NCBI GenBank assembly: GCA_900768435.1
Contig: CAAGCW010000009.1
Location: 62,001 to 126,000 of the forward strand
DNA from: an uncultured Collinsella sp.
GTDB lineage: Bacteria > Actinomycetota > Coriobacteriia > Coriobacteriales > Coriobacteriaceae
Reading direction: 5' to 3'
DNA: 64,000 bases
Shown: piece after piece, positions 1-11,268 of the stretch
How positions within the stretch are numbered: position 1 is the stretch's first letter
Layout of the letters: each line of letters starts with the position of its first letter
Notes under the pieces: generated by a model
Databases searched by the model: none
Told to the model about the DNA's origin: nothing
The model's input: the letters and a program-made list of their open reading frames with translations, nothing else
Program-made: the position numbers and the translations under genes

Positions 1-489
1 CTCTTTAACAGCAACAGGGCCGGAAGCGTGCTCACGAAGAGTCGAGTTCTCCGAACGCTCGCACACGATAACGAAGACCGTGGGATCGAAGCCGGCGGCG
101 CGGACCGCGTCAAAATCGACCTCAACGAGGGGCTGGCCCGCGTCGACATGGTCACCCTGGGCAACAAGCGCATGGAAGCCCTTGCCCTCAAGTTTAACAG
201 TGTCGATTCCGATATGCAGCATCACCTGAGCAGAGCTGTCGTCGGACATGATGCCCAGTGCATGCTCGGTCGGGAACAGCGCCGCGACGGTACCGGAAAC
301 AGGAGCGCACACCGTTCCCTCTTGGGGAACCACGGCAACGCCATCGCCCACGGCACGGCTGCTAAAAGCGGGGTCATTGGTATTTTCTAGATGAACAAGC
401 TCGCCGGAAACAGGAGCGAGGATTTCGAACTCGGAAGTTGCAGTCTTCTGCTCATCCGAACCGCCCATCAGGCGAGAAAAGAAACCCAT
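1..489 (-). CDS. crr: PTS glucose-type EIIA domain protein (3' end cut by window edge)
   Basis: The 163 visible codons encode a cytoplasmic EIIA(Glc)-type phosphocarrier, which takes phosphate from HPr and hands it to an EIIB domain. After a short polar N-terminus (MGFFSRLMGG) come the family landmarks: ILAPVSGELV near residue 23, FPTEHALGI with His76, and the active-site stretch VMLHIGIDTVKL with His92. Family members are about 160 residues, so only the extreme C-terminus should be missing unless the gene is longer. The start is the ATG at 489. The window has a PTS EIIBC (MurP-like, 30018-31448) with no EIIA domain; a stand-alone EIIA of this type could supply it, but that is inference. No neighbour upstream shares its strand closely, so it is probably transcribed from its own promoter in the 490-755 gap. 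Confidence 0.9.
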   Translation of the reverse strand, partial: MGFFSRLMGGSDEQKTATSEFEILAPVSGELVHLENTNDPAFSSRAVGDGVAVVPQEGTVCAPVSGTVAALFPTEHALGIMSDDSSAQVMLHIGIDTVKLEGKGFHALVAQGDHVDAGQPLVEVDFDAVRAAGFDPTVFVIVCERSENSTLREHASGPVAVKE

Positions 490-755
490 GGTGGCATGTC
501 CCTTCATAAATATAGCCCAACCAAAATCAAGCGAATGCGTCCATAGAGACACATCCGTTCAAAGACTTTGGTTAGGCCCACGTCCGAGGGACTCGGTAAC
601 CTTCCGCATTTCTTTTTACGGGAGCTATTGTAGACAAGCCCAAAGCCAGAATAGTCATTATGACCGGTGAGCGGTATTTTTTCTTCGATAAACGGTATTT
701 AGGCAGCACTTGGGGACGTTCCTTTTCTGCCGGCACTCGGGGACACTCCTCACTC
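490..755. other. Intergenic stretch with GGGGAC-type repeat fragments
   Basis: No gene is seen here. The stretch should hold the promoter of the EIIA gene on the minus strand. From about 710 it carries two short GGGGAC modules (GGGGACGTTCC and GGGGACACTCC) related to the repeats at 16581-16644 and 58448-58498, leading into the palindrome at 756-820. Confidence 0.5.
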
Positions 756-820
756 TGGTGCATTGGGGACAGGTTTGTTTGCACCAGGTTGGTGCAGATT
801 AACCTGGCCCCATTGCACCA
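756..820. repeat. GGGGAC/TTTGCACC palindromic element
   Basis: A 65-base imperfect palindrome. The left arm TGGTGCATTGGGGACAGGTT pairs with the right arm AACCTGGCCCCATTGCACCA with two mismatches, around a centre that itself contains TTTGCACCAGGTTGGTGCA. It lies 12 bases past the stop codon of the EFR1 gene on the minus strand, so its RNA could act as a terminator or 3'-end stabiliser. A related copy is at 11837-11893. Confidence 0.75.
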
Positions 821-832
821 ATTTCGTATGCG

Positions 833-1594
833 CTAGACAAAGAGCTCGCATTCCTTCCGCACGACGCAAACCTTGCTCAGCATCTGGGAAACAGCGGATA
901 GCTTGTTGGGATCAAGCTTACGAGCGCCTCGCGGGCATACGGCAATGCAGCGCATGCAGGAGATGCACGCCTCGCCAGCTGCTCGTTTGGGGTCACCCTT
1001 GTCGATAGCACAAACGGGGCACGCCGCGGCGCATGCACCGCAGGAGACGCAATCCTCTGTTGCCTCATGTGCCATGCGGTGACCTCTGGCTTGTTTGTAA
1101 GGACGATTGCCGGGAATAGAGGGCTCGGATGTATCCTCAGCCAACAGCTTTTGCTGAATTTGCTGCGCAAACTCTGCGAGCTGCGCCGCATCCTGCGCAT
1201 CCGGTCGCCCAGCAGCAAACTGTCGCGCAATGGAATGTTCTGCAATGGCTGCAACTGCCGCGATTACCCGGAATCCCGCATGCTTCGCAACGTCCTCCAG
1301 CTCTACGAGCGTGTCCTCAAACGCGCGGTTTCCGTAGACGCACACCAGAACGGCCCGCGCTCCGTTGCCGTGAACCATGTTCAGTCGGTCGACCACCACG
1401 GCAGGGACTCTGCCGGCATACGCTGGCACGGAGATAACAGCCACGTCGTCCTTCGTCATCGAGACCTCGTGGAAATCCAACCCGCTATCGGTCAGATCGA
1501 CGGTAACGGTATTCTTGTCCAGCGCTCCAGCCACAAGGCAAGACACCTTCTCCGTTCCACCCGTCGGACTAAACACAATTTCAAATACGCTCAT
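833..1594 (-). CDS. EFR1-type flavodoxin/ferredoxin fusion protein
   Basis: A 253-residue redox protein of the EFR1 type: an N-terminal flavodoxin-like domain (phosphate loop SPTGGTEKV at residues 9-17, FMN-binding in the family) followed by a bacterial two-cluster ferredoxin. The ferredoxin cysteines are intact: CVSCGACAAACP near residue 182 and CISCMRCIAVCP near residue 211, enough for two 4Fe-4S clusters. It is cytosolic, with no signal peptide or membrane segment. Such proteins are common in anaerobes and shuttle electrons, but the partner is not evident here; neither neighbour is an obvious redox enzyme. The start ATG at 1594 follows a GAGGGG-like ribosome site. The family call is firm, the physiological role unknown. 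Confidence 0.88.
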   Translation of the reverse strand: MSVFEIVFSPTGGTEKVSCLVAGALDKNTVTVDLTDSGLDFHEVSMTKDDVAVISVPAYAGRVPAVVVDRLNMVHGNGARAVLVCVYGNRAFEDTLVELEDVAKHAGFRVIAAVAAIAEHSIARQFAAGRPDAQDAAQLAEFAQQIQQKLLAEDTSEPSIPGNRPYKQARGHRMAHEATEDCVSCGACAAACPVCAIDKGDPKRAAGEACISCMRCIAVCPRGARKLDPNKLSAVSQMLSKVCVVRKECELFV

Positions 1595-2148
1595 CTAGAC
1601 ACCCTCCCCCTACGCTCAGCAACGCGTCAAGCCGTTTTCACATCCAGCCAGAGTATACGGCACGTGGGGTCCCCATTTTGGCGCACCAAGCACCCCAATG
1701 CACCAACCCTACGCTGCCTGCCTCTTCGTTTTGTATAAATTACGGTACAGATTGTATATATTTACGGGATGCTGCCGTGTTCTCCCAAGGTACCCCATCC
1801 TGGCCCGTGCAAAAAACGGAGTATTCTGCAACGTGACCGCGCCAGCACCGCCGCGGGCGGGCAAAACTGTAGGGCGCTGCGTCATTTAGGGTTCCGACAT
1901 AGCGAGAATGACGTACCTTTGCTTCGAAAAACGGCGAAATCTAACTCAAAACGCTCATAGGGAGTATCTGAAGGCCACCGTTGGCAATACCGAATCGTAT
2001 GCAGCCAGCTAGAGCTGCTGAATACTCCAAAAAATGCACGGCACACCCCATGGGACCCATTGCCGCATGGCAGGAAACAGGCCCACGGCATCTTCTAGAT
2101 GCATTCCCGAGGAAATCACATTTGAACTAGCGATCGGATACGGCAAAC
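1595..2148. other. Gene-free interval between two minus-strand genes
   Basis: No convincing reading frame or RNA is seen across about 550 bases. The part next to 1595 should contain the promoter of the EFR1 gene. Composition is noticeably less GC-rich than the flanking genes, particularly around 1735-1775 (TATAAATTACGG, TATATATTTACG). Confidence 0.4.
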
Positions 2149-2181
2149 AAAAAGGGCCCCGAGCGTAGTTGCTCGGGGCCC
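2149..2181 (-). terminator. Intrinsic terminator of the DEAD-box helicase gene
   Basis: A perfect 11-base stem (GGGCCCCGAGC with GCTCGGGGCCC) with a 6-base loop. Read on the minus strand it is followed by five U residues, directly downstream of the helicase stop codon. Confidence 0.92.
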
Positions 2182-2215
2182 TTGGTTCACCTCGCTCTAG
2201 TGGGCGATGCGTATG

Positions 2216-4486
<2,271 letters not shown>

Positions 4487-4749
4487 ATGTTGTTGTTCCT
4501 TATCTGCACGCGCAAAGGGCACGGCATGCGGCCGCGCGGGCGTGCTTGGTAGTGCGCTAATACATACAAAAACGGGTGCGCACAGAGAGGACGTTGCTCA
4601 GCACGCTGGCGATCGCTTTGGCAGCCCTATCACGCGCCGTCCAGACGCAGCAGCTCTAAGCGATGGAGCAGATTCGCCGCGGGTTAGTATACCCGTACTC
4701 CGTATGCCCCCACGTAAACCACAGATGACGGGGCGGGTCTGGGCCAATT
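4487..4749. other. Divergent upstream region of helicase gene, no gene seen
   Basis: This stretch precedes the helicase on the minus strand and should contain its promoter and 5' leader. No reading frame with a ribosome site and no clear structured RNA was found before the repeat array starts at 4750. Confidence 0.4.
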
Positions 4750-4887
4750 GTCTCAATCTGTAACATCTACAGGGCAAATCTTCCTCTACGCGTTACAGAT
4801 CGAGACAAACGGTCGACACGGTTCACAAACGTCTCAATCTGTAACAGTTACCGAGTAAAATCGGTCCTTATTGTTATAGATCAAGAC
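4750..4887 (-). repeat. 80-base-period dyad array A (2 units)
   Basis: Two 57-base units start at 4750 and 4831, 81 bases apart. Each has outer arms related to GTCTCAATCTGTAACA and its reverse complement, separated by a 25-base centre. The centres match the array D-F consensus better when read on the minus strand, so array A is scored as inverted. It lies between divergent genes (helicase, FHA protein) and together with array B brackets the FHA-kinase pair. Confidence 0.88.
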
Positions 4888-5066
4888 AGAGGGGGATTTC
4901 CGTCCAGTCCAAACCAAATCTCTCGGTCTTCCTGCAATTTCGAACATGTGGCCTATAATGTTGCTTTGGTTACGCTACATATTGCGCAGCCATTTAATAC
5001 GTCGCCCACCGGGGGCCATTAATTCCTATCGCCTTATTGGCTAGGAAGCAATCAAAGGAGGTATCC

Positions 5067-6029
5067 GTGGCAGCAGAGACACCTTGCTCGGTCCTCTATA
5101 ACGATATTCGCTCGTTCGGCGGTCTTAGACATCTCGAGATCGCCCGAATGCTCATCAATGGAAACTCTTATCTCGGCAGTACCCTGCTCGAGAAATGCTC
5201 TTCCAACCGCTCGTATCTCACCCGTTACATCGTCCATCGCGAGCCTGACCAGTGCGCGCCCGCCATCTACAGCGACTTTGCCGTCACCACGCTCAATCTT
5301 TCCGCGGCAATCTGCAGCAAGCTCGGCGGCGGCGAGTCCGCCTATCAGGCAATCGCCGAGCACTATCGCGGCCCGGCCGCCAACGAAATGATGTCGACTC
5401 TCGCCAGCTACAAGTTGGACAGCCGCCTATATGCAAATGCCCTCAATCACATCGACAACTTTGACGGCAATGCCGTGCGCGAGAAGAGTACGCTTTACCT
5501 TATGCTCTTTGTGGCAACGGGGGCGCTCGCCGACCCCATCCAAGGCGTGGCCACCGTCGAGCGCTTTTGCGACAGCAAGACAGGCGGGCACTTTGGCACC
5601 ACCGAAACTACCGTCGGACGTGGCTTTATGAGCAGCCTGGAGCAGCCGCGCACTGTCGCCCCCAACCTCGGTCTGCTCAGAACCCATGCCGACAACTGCG
5701 CCGACATGCAAATCCATCCCCTCACACGCGATCCGCGCGGCACGGTAATTGGGTCCTTGCCCAAAACTTCGCCCAGCATCACCGATGTAGGCGCTGATGC
5801 ATCGCGCGAGCATCTCCGCATTTGGCTCGAAGGTGGACGCTGGTACGCCCAGGGCCTTGGGTCGACCAACGGCACAGTGCTCGAATCGGGCGCGGGCGAC
5901 GGCGATATTGTGATTGAGCCGCCGCGCGACCAACGCGAGCCCGGCAAGATCTATCCCCCAGTGGAAATCGAAAACAGCGACAGGCTCCATCTGGGTCTCT
6001 ACACGACATTCCTTGTCATTGTGGACTAG
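5067..6029 (+). CDS. FHA-domain protein
   Basis: A 320-residue protein whose C-terminal third is a forkhead-associated domain: GTVIGS at 225-230, SREH at 246-249 and GSTNGT at 265-270 are the phosphothreonine-binding signature residues (Ser-Arg, His, Asn-Gly). The N-terminal 215 residues match no family I recognise; they look soluble and mostly helical, with several Cys residues. I take the GTG at 5067 as the start because a consensus AAAGGAGG ends five bases upstream; a TTG at 5037 in the same frame lacks this. A Ser/Thr kinase gene follows on the same strand, 171 bases later, so this protein is a natural candidate for a substrate or phospho-dependent effector of that kinase. A terminator-like hairpin follows its stop codon. 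Confidence 0.85.
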   Translation: MAAETPCSVLYNDIRSFGGLRHLEIARMLINGNSYLGSTLLEKCSSNRSYLTRYIVHREPDQCAPAIYSDFAVTTLNLSAAICSKLGGGESAYQAIAEHYRGPAANEMMSTLASYKLDSRLYANALNHIDNFDGNAVREKSTLYLMLFVATGALADPIQGVATVERFCDSKTGGHFGTTETTVGRGFMSSLEQPRTVAPNLGLLRTHADNCADMQIHPLTRDPRGTVIGSLPKTSPSITDVGADASREHLRIWLEGGRWYAQGLGSTNGTVLESGAGDGDIVIEPPRDQREPGKIYPPVEIENSDRLHLGLYTTFLVIVD

Positions 6030-6032
6030 CGC

Positions 6033-6061
6033 GGACGGCGATCGAAAGACGGTCGCCGTCC
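6033..6061 (+). terminator. Terminator-like hairpin after FHA gene
   Basis: The stem GGACGGCGA/TCGCCGTCC with an 11-base loop starts three bases after the FHA stop codon and is followed by a pyrimidine-rich tract (GTCTTTCGTCTTCT) instead of a clean U run, so termination is probably partial and some read-through into the kinase gene is likely. Confidence 0.6.
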
Positions 6062-6107
6062 GTCTTTCGTCTTCTACCTTCTGCGTCGTAAACGACAATA
6101 CTCAGCG

Positions 6108-6168
6108 GTATACGTGGGCAGTGTGGCTATCATGGTACTTTACCGATATCCACACTGCCCACGTATAC
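6108..6168. repeat. 19-base perfect inverted repeat between FHA and kinase genes
   Basis: GTATACGTGGGCAGTGTGG at 6108-6126 is matched perfectly by its complement at 6150-6168, with a 23-base loop. There is no U tract after it and it lies 32 bases ahead of the kinase start, so an operator or an RNA structure in the kinase leader is as plausible as a terminator. Confidence 0.8.
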
Positions 6169-6200
6169 GCGCAGCAACCCATGCTAGACAAAGGAACGCC

Positions 6201-8285
6201 ATGGATACTACCGATAGCGCCTATGGCGACAAACTCATCCGTCTTGACACGTTCGACACCGCCGTGGCGGTCGACCCCAGCGCCGAGGACGACGCCAAGC
6301 GTCGGTTTATGACGCTTATTCTCCAGACGGCCCACCGCAACAACGGCAACATCGGGCACGTGCTGCGCGCGACCAACACGAGCGGCGAGGTCTTTGCCGT
6401 CAAGCTACTCAAGGACAACGCCATCCTTTCCGGCCAAGCCCCCGACCGCTCCGCCGAGCAATCGGCCGCGCACCTGGCCAACACCGCCGCACTGTTCGAG
6501 GAGTACCGTCATCTGTGTACCGTCTCGCACCTGCGCGGATTTCCGCGCGTCTATGGCTACGGATCGTGCGAGAACGACCCGCTCATCCTCATGGAGTGGG
6601 TCGAGGGCACCTCGCTCAAGCAGGCGCTGCCCTTGCTTCCGCACGACGCCTCGGGCGGGCTGACCACCCAGATGGTCGCCGCCGTCGGAAACGCCGTGCT
6701 TCGCGCGCTCTTGATGACCCAAGGCCTCGTGAATCCGGTCATCCATCGCGACCTGTCGCCTGCCAATATCATGTTCCGCACCACCAGCCGAACGCTCGAG
6801 CAGCAGATTGCCGATTGCTCCTTTGACCCCTGCCTCATCGACATGGGCTCCGCGACCATGGCACTCGGCGACGACACAATCACCCGACGTGCCGACATTT
6901 GGCGTTTTGCCACACCCGCATATGCCGCGCCCGAAATGCTCACGCAGGATATCGAAGGCATCGCGGCCCTTCGCCGTTCGCCGGCAATCGACGTCTATGC
7001 GCTTTCGAGCATTCTGTACCAGCTCTACAGCGGTCGCAAACCGTTCGATGTCGAGTCGACGGGTGCCGCGGCAACCGGCTCGTTCTACCTCATAAAGACC
7101 AAGACCAAGCCGGCACCGCTCAAGCCGCGCTGCGAGGACGATGAAGCGCTTGTCCAGATCATCATAAAAGGCATCTCGGTCGAACAGGGCGATCGCCCTA
7201 CCGAGCAGCAGATGCTCGAGGTGCTCTCGGCATACCTCCCCGCTGCAGAATCTGAGGGCCGCGAGGGCGCAGGAGACGAGGCCGCAATTGATATCGATTC
7301 TGGCACGCACCTTAAGGTCGACGTCGCCGGCGAGCGCGCACGAGAGATCCTGGAGCAGGCCCGTCACGATGCCATGACCCGCCGCCGCTTTGTCATCGGC
7401 GGCGTCGTTGCAGCCGTTGCGGGGCTCGGTGTTATCGGGGCGGCAACCCATGGCTTTGGCATCCCCGACTACCTGGACGGCATCCGCGGTTCGCTTGACG
7501 ACTACACCTGGGATCAGCTGCAGGAGATTTCGCTCAAGATTAAGGCCGCCGAGACCCGTAGCGAGGCACGCGAGATTGCCAAGCGCTACCACCTGCTCGG
7601 CGTTGATGGGCATATCCCCTATCCGTGCACCAAGCGTGTCACGCTCACCAACGGGCTGCAGGTTGGCGCGCAGCTTGTGGGCATCCGCCACGATGAGCTT
7701 CTGGACGGGACGGGCAAGGCCGGACTGACGTTTATGTTCGATGCGGGTATTGCCGAGCGCAACGCTACGGCTGAACCGCCGAGCGCCGGCTGGGCAGATT
7801 GCGAGCTGCGGGGATGGCTCAACGGCGACGGCCTTAAGCTGCTACCCAACGAGTTGCGCGCGCTCATTAAAGGGGTCAAGAAGGTCTCGAACAATGTGGG
7901 CGCCGCCAACAGTGCATCGTGTCTGAGCGAGTTGCCCGCAACCCTTTGGCTGCCCGCCATGGTCGAGCTGTGCGGTACGCAACCGCCCGATTCGTTTGCC
8001 GAGGACTATCACTACCTGGCAGACATCTACAACGGCGAGGGCAAGGAGTACCAACTCTTCCGCGAGCTCAAGGTGAGCCCGTATTCCACGAACGAGACGA
8101 TGGTCCGCCAGTGGAAGGGCAAGGACACTTGTTGGTGGGAGCGCACGGTGAGCCCCGACACATCGGAGAGCGAAGGCACGCTCTATATGAACCGCGTGGG
8201 GCACGACGGCGACGTCTTTACGTACGCAACGCCTGCGGAAAAGCCAAGCAAGCGAACCTGCGTGATCCCCGGGTTCTGCATCTAG
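6201..8285 (+). CDS. Membrane Ser/Thr protein kinase with C-terminal DUF6273-like domain
   Basis: A 694-residue bacterial Hanks-type kinase. The cytoplasmic kinase domain (about 45-345) shows FAVKLLKD with the ATP-anchoring Lys68, the catalytic loop HRDLSPANI (Asp184, Asn189), DMG at 214-216 in place of DFG, and APE at 243-245. A basic RRR motif and a single transmembrane helix (about 397-415) follow, placing the remaining 275 residues outside the cell. This outer part has the WADCELRGWLNGD pattern typical of DUF6273, a domain seen in surface or sensor contexts in Firmicutes and Actinobacteria. The start at 6201 is backed by AAAGGAA seven bases upstream. With the preceding FHA gene it resembles a phospho-signalling pair: the outer domain senses, the kinase phosphorylates, the FHA protein binds. 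The signal is unknown. The DMG variant keeps the metal-binding Asp. Confidence 0.88.
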   Translation: MDTTDSAYGDKLIRLDTFDTAVAVDPSAEDDAKRRFMTLILQTAHRNNGNIGHVLRATNTSGEVFAVKLLKDNAILSGQAPDRSAEQSAAHLANTAALFEEYRHLCTVSHLRGFPRVYGYGSCENDPLILMEWVEGTSLKQALPLLPHDASGGLTTQMVAAVGNAVLRALLMTQGLVNPVIHRDLSPANIMFRTTSRTLEQQIADCSFDPCLIDMGSATMALGDDTITRRADIWRFATPAYAAPEMLTQDIEGIAALRRSPAIDVYALSSILYQLYSGRKPFDVESTGAAATGSFYLIKTKTKPAPLKPRCEDDEALVQIIIKGISVEQGDRPTEQQMLEVLSAYLPAAESEGREGAGDEAAIDIDSGTHLKVDVAGERAREILEQARHDAMTRRRFVIGGVVAAVAGLGVIGAATHGFGIPDYLDGIRGSLDDYTWDQLQEISLKIKAAETRSEAREIAKRYHLLGVDGHIPYPCTKRVTLTNGLQVGAQLVGIRHDELLDGTGKAGLTFMFDAGIAERNATAEPPSAGWADCELRGWLNGDGLKLLPNELRALIKGVKKVSNNVGAANSASCLSELPATLWLPAMVELCGTQPPDSFAEDYHYLADIYNGEGKEYQLFRELKVSPYSTNETMVRQWKGKDTCWWERTVSPDTSESEGTLYMNRVGHDGDVFTYATPAEKPSKRTCVIPGFCI

Positions 8286-8327
8286 GGAGCGGGCGTCTTG
8301 CCGTGACGGGACCCCTCCCCGGCAATT

Positions 8328-8625
8328 GTCTCGATCTGTAACACTAGCTCGGCAGATACAGATCTAGATGTTACAGAACGAGACAAAACCCAACCCCGCG
8401 AGACAACATCTCAATCTGTAACAGTAAGGGGTCAAAAAACTCTCTAGATGTTACAGATCAAGACATTTGAGTTGACCGCGGACGCTCTGTCTCGATCTGT
8501 AACAGTTAGAGGTCATATTTGCTGCTAGATGTTACAGATTGAGACATTAAGTTTCCCGTCAACTGTTTGTCTAAATCTGTAACAGCTATGGTTCAAAAAC
8601 CGGTCCAGACGTTACAGATTGAGAT
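8328..8625 (-). repeat. 80-base-period dyad array B (4 units)
   Basis: Four 57-base units start at 8328, 8408, 8489 and 8569 (intervals 80, 81, 80). The outer arms are near-identical to GTCTCRATCTGTAACA and its complement, while the 23-24 base linkers differ. The centres fit the consensus better on the minus strand. The array starts 42 bases after the kinase stop codon and ends 150 bases before copA. It is the longest array in the window. Confidence 0.92.
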
Positions 8626-8700
8626 GTTTGGCAGGGACTGCCAACGATTGAGCAGCCGCCCTCATCTGTAATGAAAAGTCATACATTCCAACCATTACTG

Positions 8701-8729
8701 TACACCCCCAGGGGGTATGGGTGTATAGT
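8701..8729 (+). promoter_or_regulatory. CsoR-type copper operator and -10 element of the cop operon
   Basis: The G/C-tract dyad TACACCCCCAGGGGGTATGG is the kind of site CsoR repressors bind, and a TATAGT -10-like hexamer at 8724-8729 follows at once. The position, 48 bases upstream of copA and with csoR in the same operon, supports copper-relieved autorepression. Binding is inferred from the pattern. Confidence 0.75.
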
Positions 8730-8776
8730 ATCAGCAGGTTAACAATTCCAACACTAAACTACAGAAAGGAGAAGCC

Positions 8777-11116
8777 ATGGCTCAAGATAAGTTCGACGTG
8801 GGCGGCATGACATGCGCCGCTTGCCAGGCGCACGTGGACCGTGCCGTGAGCAAGCTCGATGGCGTCGAGAGCGTCGCGGTCAATCTGCTCGCCGGCTCCA
8901 TGATGGTCGACTATGACCCCGCGCAGGTCACCCCCGACGACATCTGCACCGCCGTCGATCGTGCTGGCTACTCGGCCTCACCCGTCAGCACGGGCACCGA
9001 CGCCGCCCAAAGCGGCAGTACGCAAGCCGGGTCCGGCGCCGCCCATATGGAGTCGCCCACCAAAAAACTGGAGGCCGCCGCCTCTGCCATGCGCACTCGT
9101 CTCATCGTCTCGATCGTATTCCTCATCCCACTGTTCTACATAGGCATGGGGCACATGCTTGGCTGGCCGCTGCCCGGCATTTTCACCGACCATACCCACA
9201 GCATGACGCTCGCCCTCACCGAGCTCGTCCTGCTTATCCCCATCGTCTATGTCAACGACGCGTACTTTATCAACGGGTTTAAATCGCTCGCGCACGGCGC
9301 GCCCACCATGGACGCCCTTATTGCCGTGGGCGCCACCGCTTCCGTCGCCTGGTCGTTCTATGCCATGTTTATCATGGCCGACCAGCTGGCCGCCGGGCAA
9401 ATCCACGAGGCCATGATGACGGGCATGGACAACCTGTATTTTGAGAGTGCGGGCACGATCCTGTCGCTCGTCACTGTGGGCAAATACCTCGAGACACGCA
9501 GCAAATCCAAAACCGGCGGCGCTATCGAGGCGCTCATCGACCTGGCGCCCAAGAGCGCGACCGTCGTGGCAGAGGACGGCACCGAGACCACCGTCGACGT
9601 CGACAGCATCCTTCCCGGCCAGGTCCTGCGCGTACGCCCCGGAGAGTCCATCCCCGTCGATGGCGTGGTGCTCGAGGGCAGCTCGGCCGTGGACGAGAGT
9701 GCGCTCACCGGCGAGTCCATCCCCGTGGAAAAGACCGCCGGTGCCACCGTCAACGCGGCCACGGTCAACCGCACGGGCTCGTTTACCTTCCGCGCCACGC
9801 GTGTGGGCGCCGACACGTCGCTCGCCAAGATTATCCAGCTCGTCGAGGACGCCAACGCCACCAAGGCGCCCATCGCCCGCATGGCCGACAAGGTCGCCGG
9901 CGTGTTCGTGCCCGTGGTGTTTGTAATCTCGGTCGTGACCTTTGTAGTGTGGATGGCACTGACCGGCAGCATGAACGAGGCGCTCACCTCCGCCGTGGCC
10001 GTGCTGGTGATCAGCTGCCCGTGCGCACTGGGTCTGGCCACGCCCGTCGCCATTATGGTGGGTACCGGCAAGGGCGCCGAGATGGGCATTCTGTTCAAGA
10101 GTGCCGAGGCGCTGGAGAATCTGCGCAGTGTGGGCACCGTGGTGCTCGACAAGACGGGCACGGTCACCCGCGGCAAGCCTGCCGTGACCGATATCGTAGT
10201 AGCCACGCGCGCTGACGGCTCGCCCGCCATGAGCGAAAAGTCGCTGCTCAAGCTGGCCGCCGCGTTGGAGCGCTCGAGCGAGCACCCGCTGGCCGAGGCG
10301 ATTATGGCCGAGTGCGAGGCACGCGGAATTGTCGCGCGCATGGTCGAGGACTTTGCCGCCGTGCCCGGTCGTGGCGTAACGGCGCGCGAGGGGCAGAATG
10401 TCATCGCCGCCGGCAACGTACGCCTGATGAACGAGTTGGGCGTTACCGTGCCCGCGGGTCTTACCGAGCAATTTGCCGCCGAGGGCAAAACACCGCTGTT
10501 CTTTGCCAAGAACGGCGAGCTTGTCGGCACCATCGCCGTGGCTGACGAGGTCAAAGAGACGAGCGCCGGGGCCATCGCCGCGCTCCGCAAGCTCGGCGTC
10601 GACGTGCGCATGCTCACCGGCGACAACCGCGTGACGGCCGAAGCAATCGCCCGCCGCGTGGGACTCACCAGCGAACAGGTCATCGCCGACGTCCTCCCCG
10701 CCGACAAGGAACGCCACGTGCGCGAACTGCAGGATGCGGGCGGCAAGGTCGCCATGGTGGGCGACGGCATCAACGACTCCCCCGCCCTGGCGCGCGCCGA
10801 CGTGGGCCTTGCTATCGGCACCGGCGCCGACATCGCCAAGGAGGGCGCCGACGTGGTACTCATGCGCAGCGACCTCATGGACGTCGCCCGAGCCATCGAG
10901 CTTTCACGCGCCACGATCCGCAACATCAAGCAGGACCTGTTCTGGGCACTGTTCTACAACGGCATCGGCATTCCGCTGGCGGCGGGCGTGTTCTTCCCGC
11001 TCACCGGATGGCAGCTCTCGCCGATGTTTGGCGCCGCGGCCATGAGCCTGTCGAGCGTGTGCGTCGTAAGCAATGCTCTGCGCCTGAAATCCTTTAAGCC
11101 CAAGACGGCGCACTGA
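8777..11116 (+). CDS. copA: Copper-exporting P1B-type ATPase
   Basis: A 779-residue copper-translocating ATPase that pumps Cu(I) out of the cytoplasm. One N-terminal metal-binding domain carries GMTCAAC (Cys13, Cys16). It is followed by a variable Ser/Ala/Gly linker, four membrane segments, the actuator TGES loop, the intramembrane CPC motif within VISCPCALGLATP, the phosphorylation site DKTGT, the SEHPLAEAI nucleotide-domain motif of P1B pumps, and the GDGINDSPAL hinge. The length is typical. AGAAAGGAG ends five bases before the ATG. It is the first gene of copA-copZ-csoR and sits behind a CsoR-type operator, so expression should rise with copper. A hairpin lies between this gene and copZ and may set their relative levels. 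Confidence 0.96.
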   Translation: MAQDKFDVGGMTCAACQAHVDRAVSKLDGVESVAVNLLAGSMMVDYDPAQVTPDDICTAVDRAGYSASPVSTGTDAAQSGSTQAGSGAAHMESPTKKLEAAASAMRTRLIVSIVFLIPLFYIGMGHMLGWPLPGIFTDHTHSMTLALTELVLLIPIVYVNDAYFINGFKSLAHGAPTMDALIAVGATASVAWSFYAMFIMADQLAAGQIHEAMMTGMDNLYFESAGTILSLVTVGKYLETRSKSKTGGAIEALIDLAPKSATVVAEDGTETTVDVDSILPGQVLRVRPGESIPVDGVVLEGSSAVDESALTGESIPVEKTAGATVNAATVNRTGSFTFRATRVGADTSLAKIIQLVEDANATKAPIARMADKVAGVFVPVVFVISVVTFVVWMALTGSMNEALTSAVAVLVISCPCALGLATPVAIMVGTGKGAEMGILFKSAEALENLRSVGTVVLDKTGTVTRGKPAVTDIVVATRADGSPAMSEKSLLKLAAALERSSEHPLAEAIMAECEARGIVARMVEDFAAVPGRGVTAREGQNVIAAGNVRLMNELGVTVPAGLTEQFAAEGKTPLFFAKNGELVGTIAVADEVKETSAGAIAALRKLGVDVRMLTGDNRVTAEAIARRVGLTSEQVIADVLPADKERHVRELQDAGGKVAMVGDGINDSPALARADVGLAIGTGADIAKEGADVVLMRSDLMDVARAIELSRATIRNIKQDLFWALFYNGIGIPLAAGVFFPLTGWQLSPMFGAAAMSLSSVCVVSNALRLKSFKPKTAH

Positions 11117-11127
11117 TGCACCCGACC

Positions 11128-11185
11128 TTGCCCCTCAAACCGTCGCTCGCGTACCCAAGTACGCTTCGCTCCTCTTTCGGGGCAA
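11128..11185. repeat. Nested hairpin between copA and copZ
   Basis: The outer arms TTGCCCC/GGGGCAA enclose an inner stem GCGTAC/GTACGC with a CCAA loop. There is no U tract, so it is more likely an mRNA processing or stability element within the copper operon than a terminator. Confidence 0.6.
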
Positions 11186-11268
11186 TCTCGGGCACCTCAG
11201 CGCACCTTTAAGATGACGCTGTTCACGACTAAACTGTCAGATAATCTCAATCGATAAGGAGTACACCC

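Noticed and set aside
8328..8625. The periodic repeats as a CRISPR array
   Set aside because: The repeated arms alternate in orientation, the linkers between units are related to each other across arrays, and no cas genes are present.
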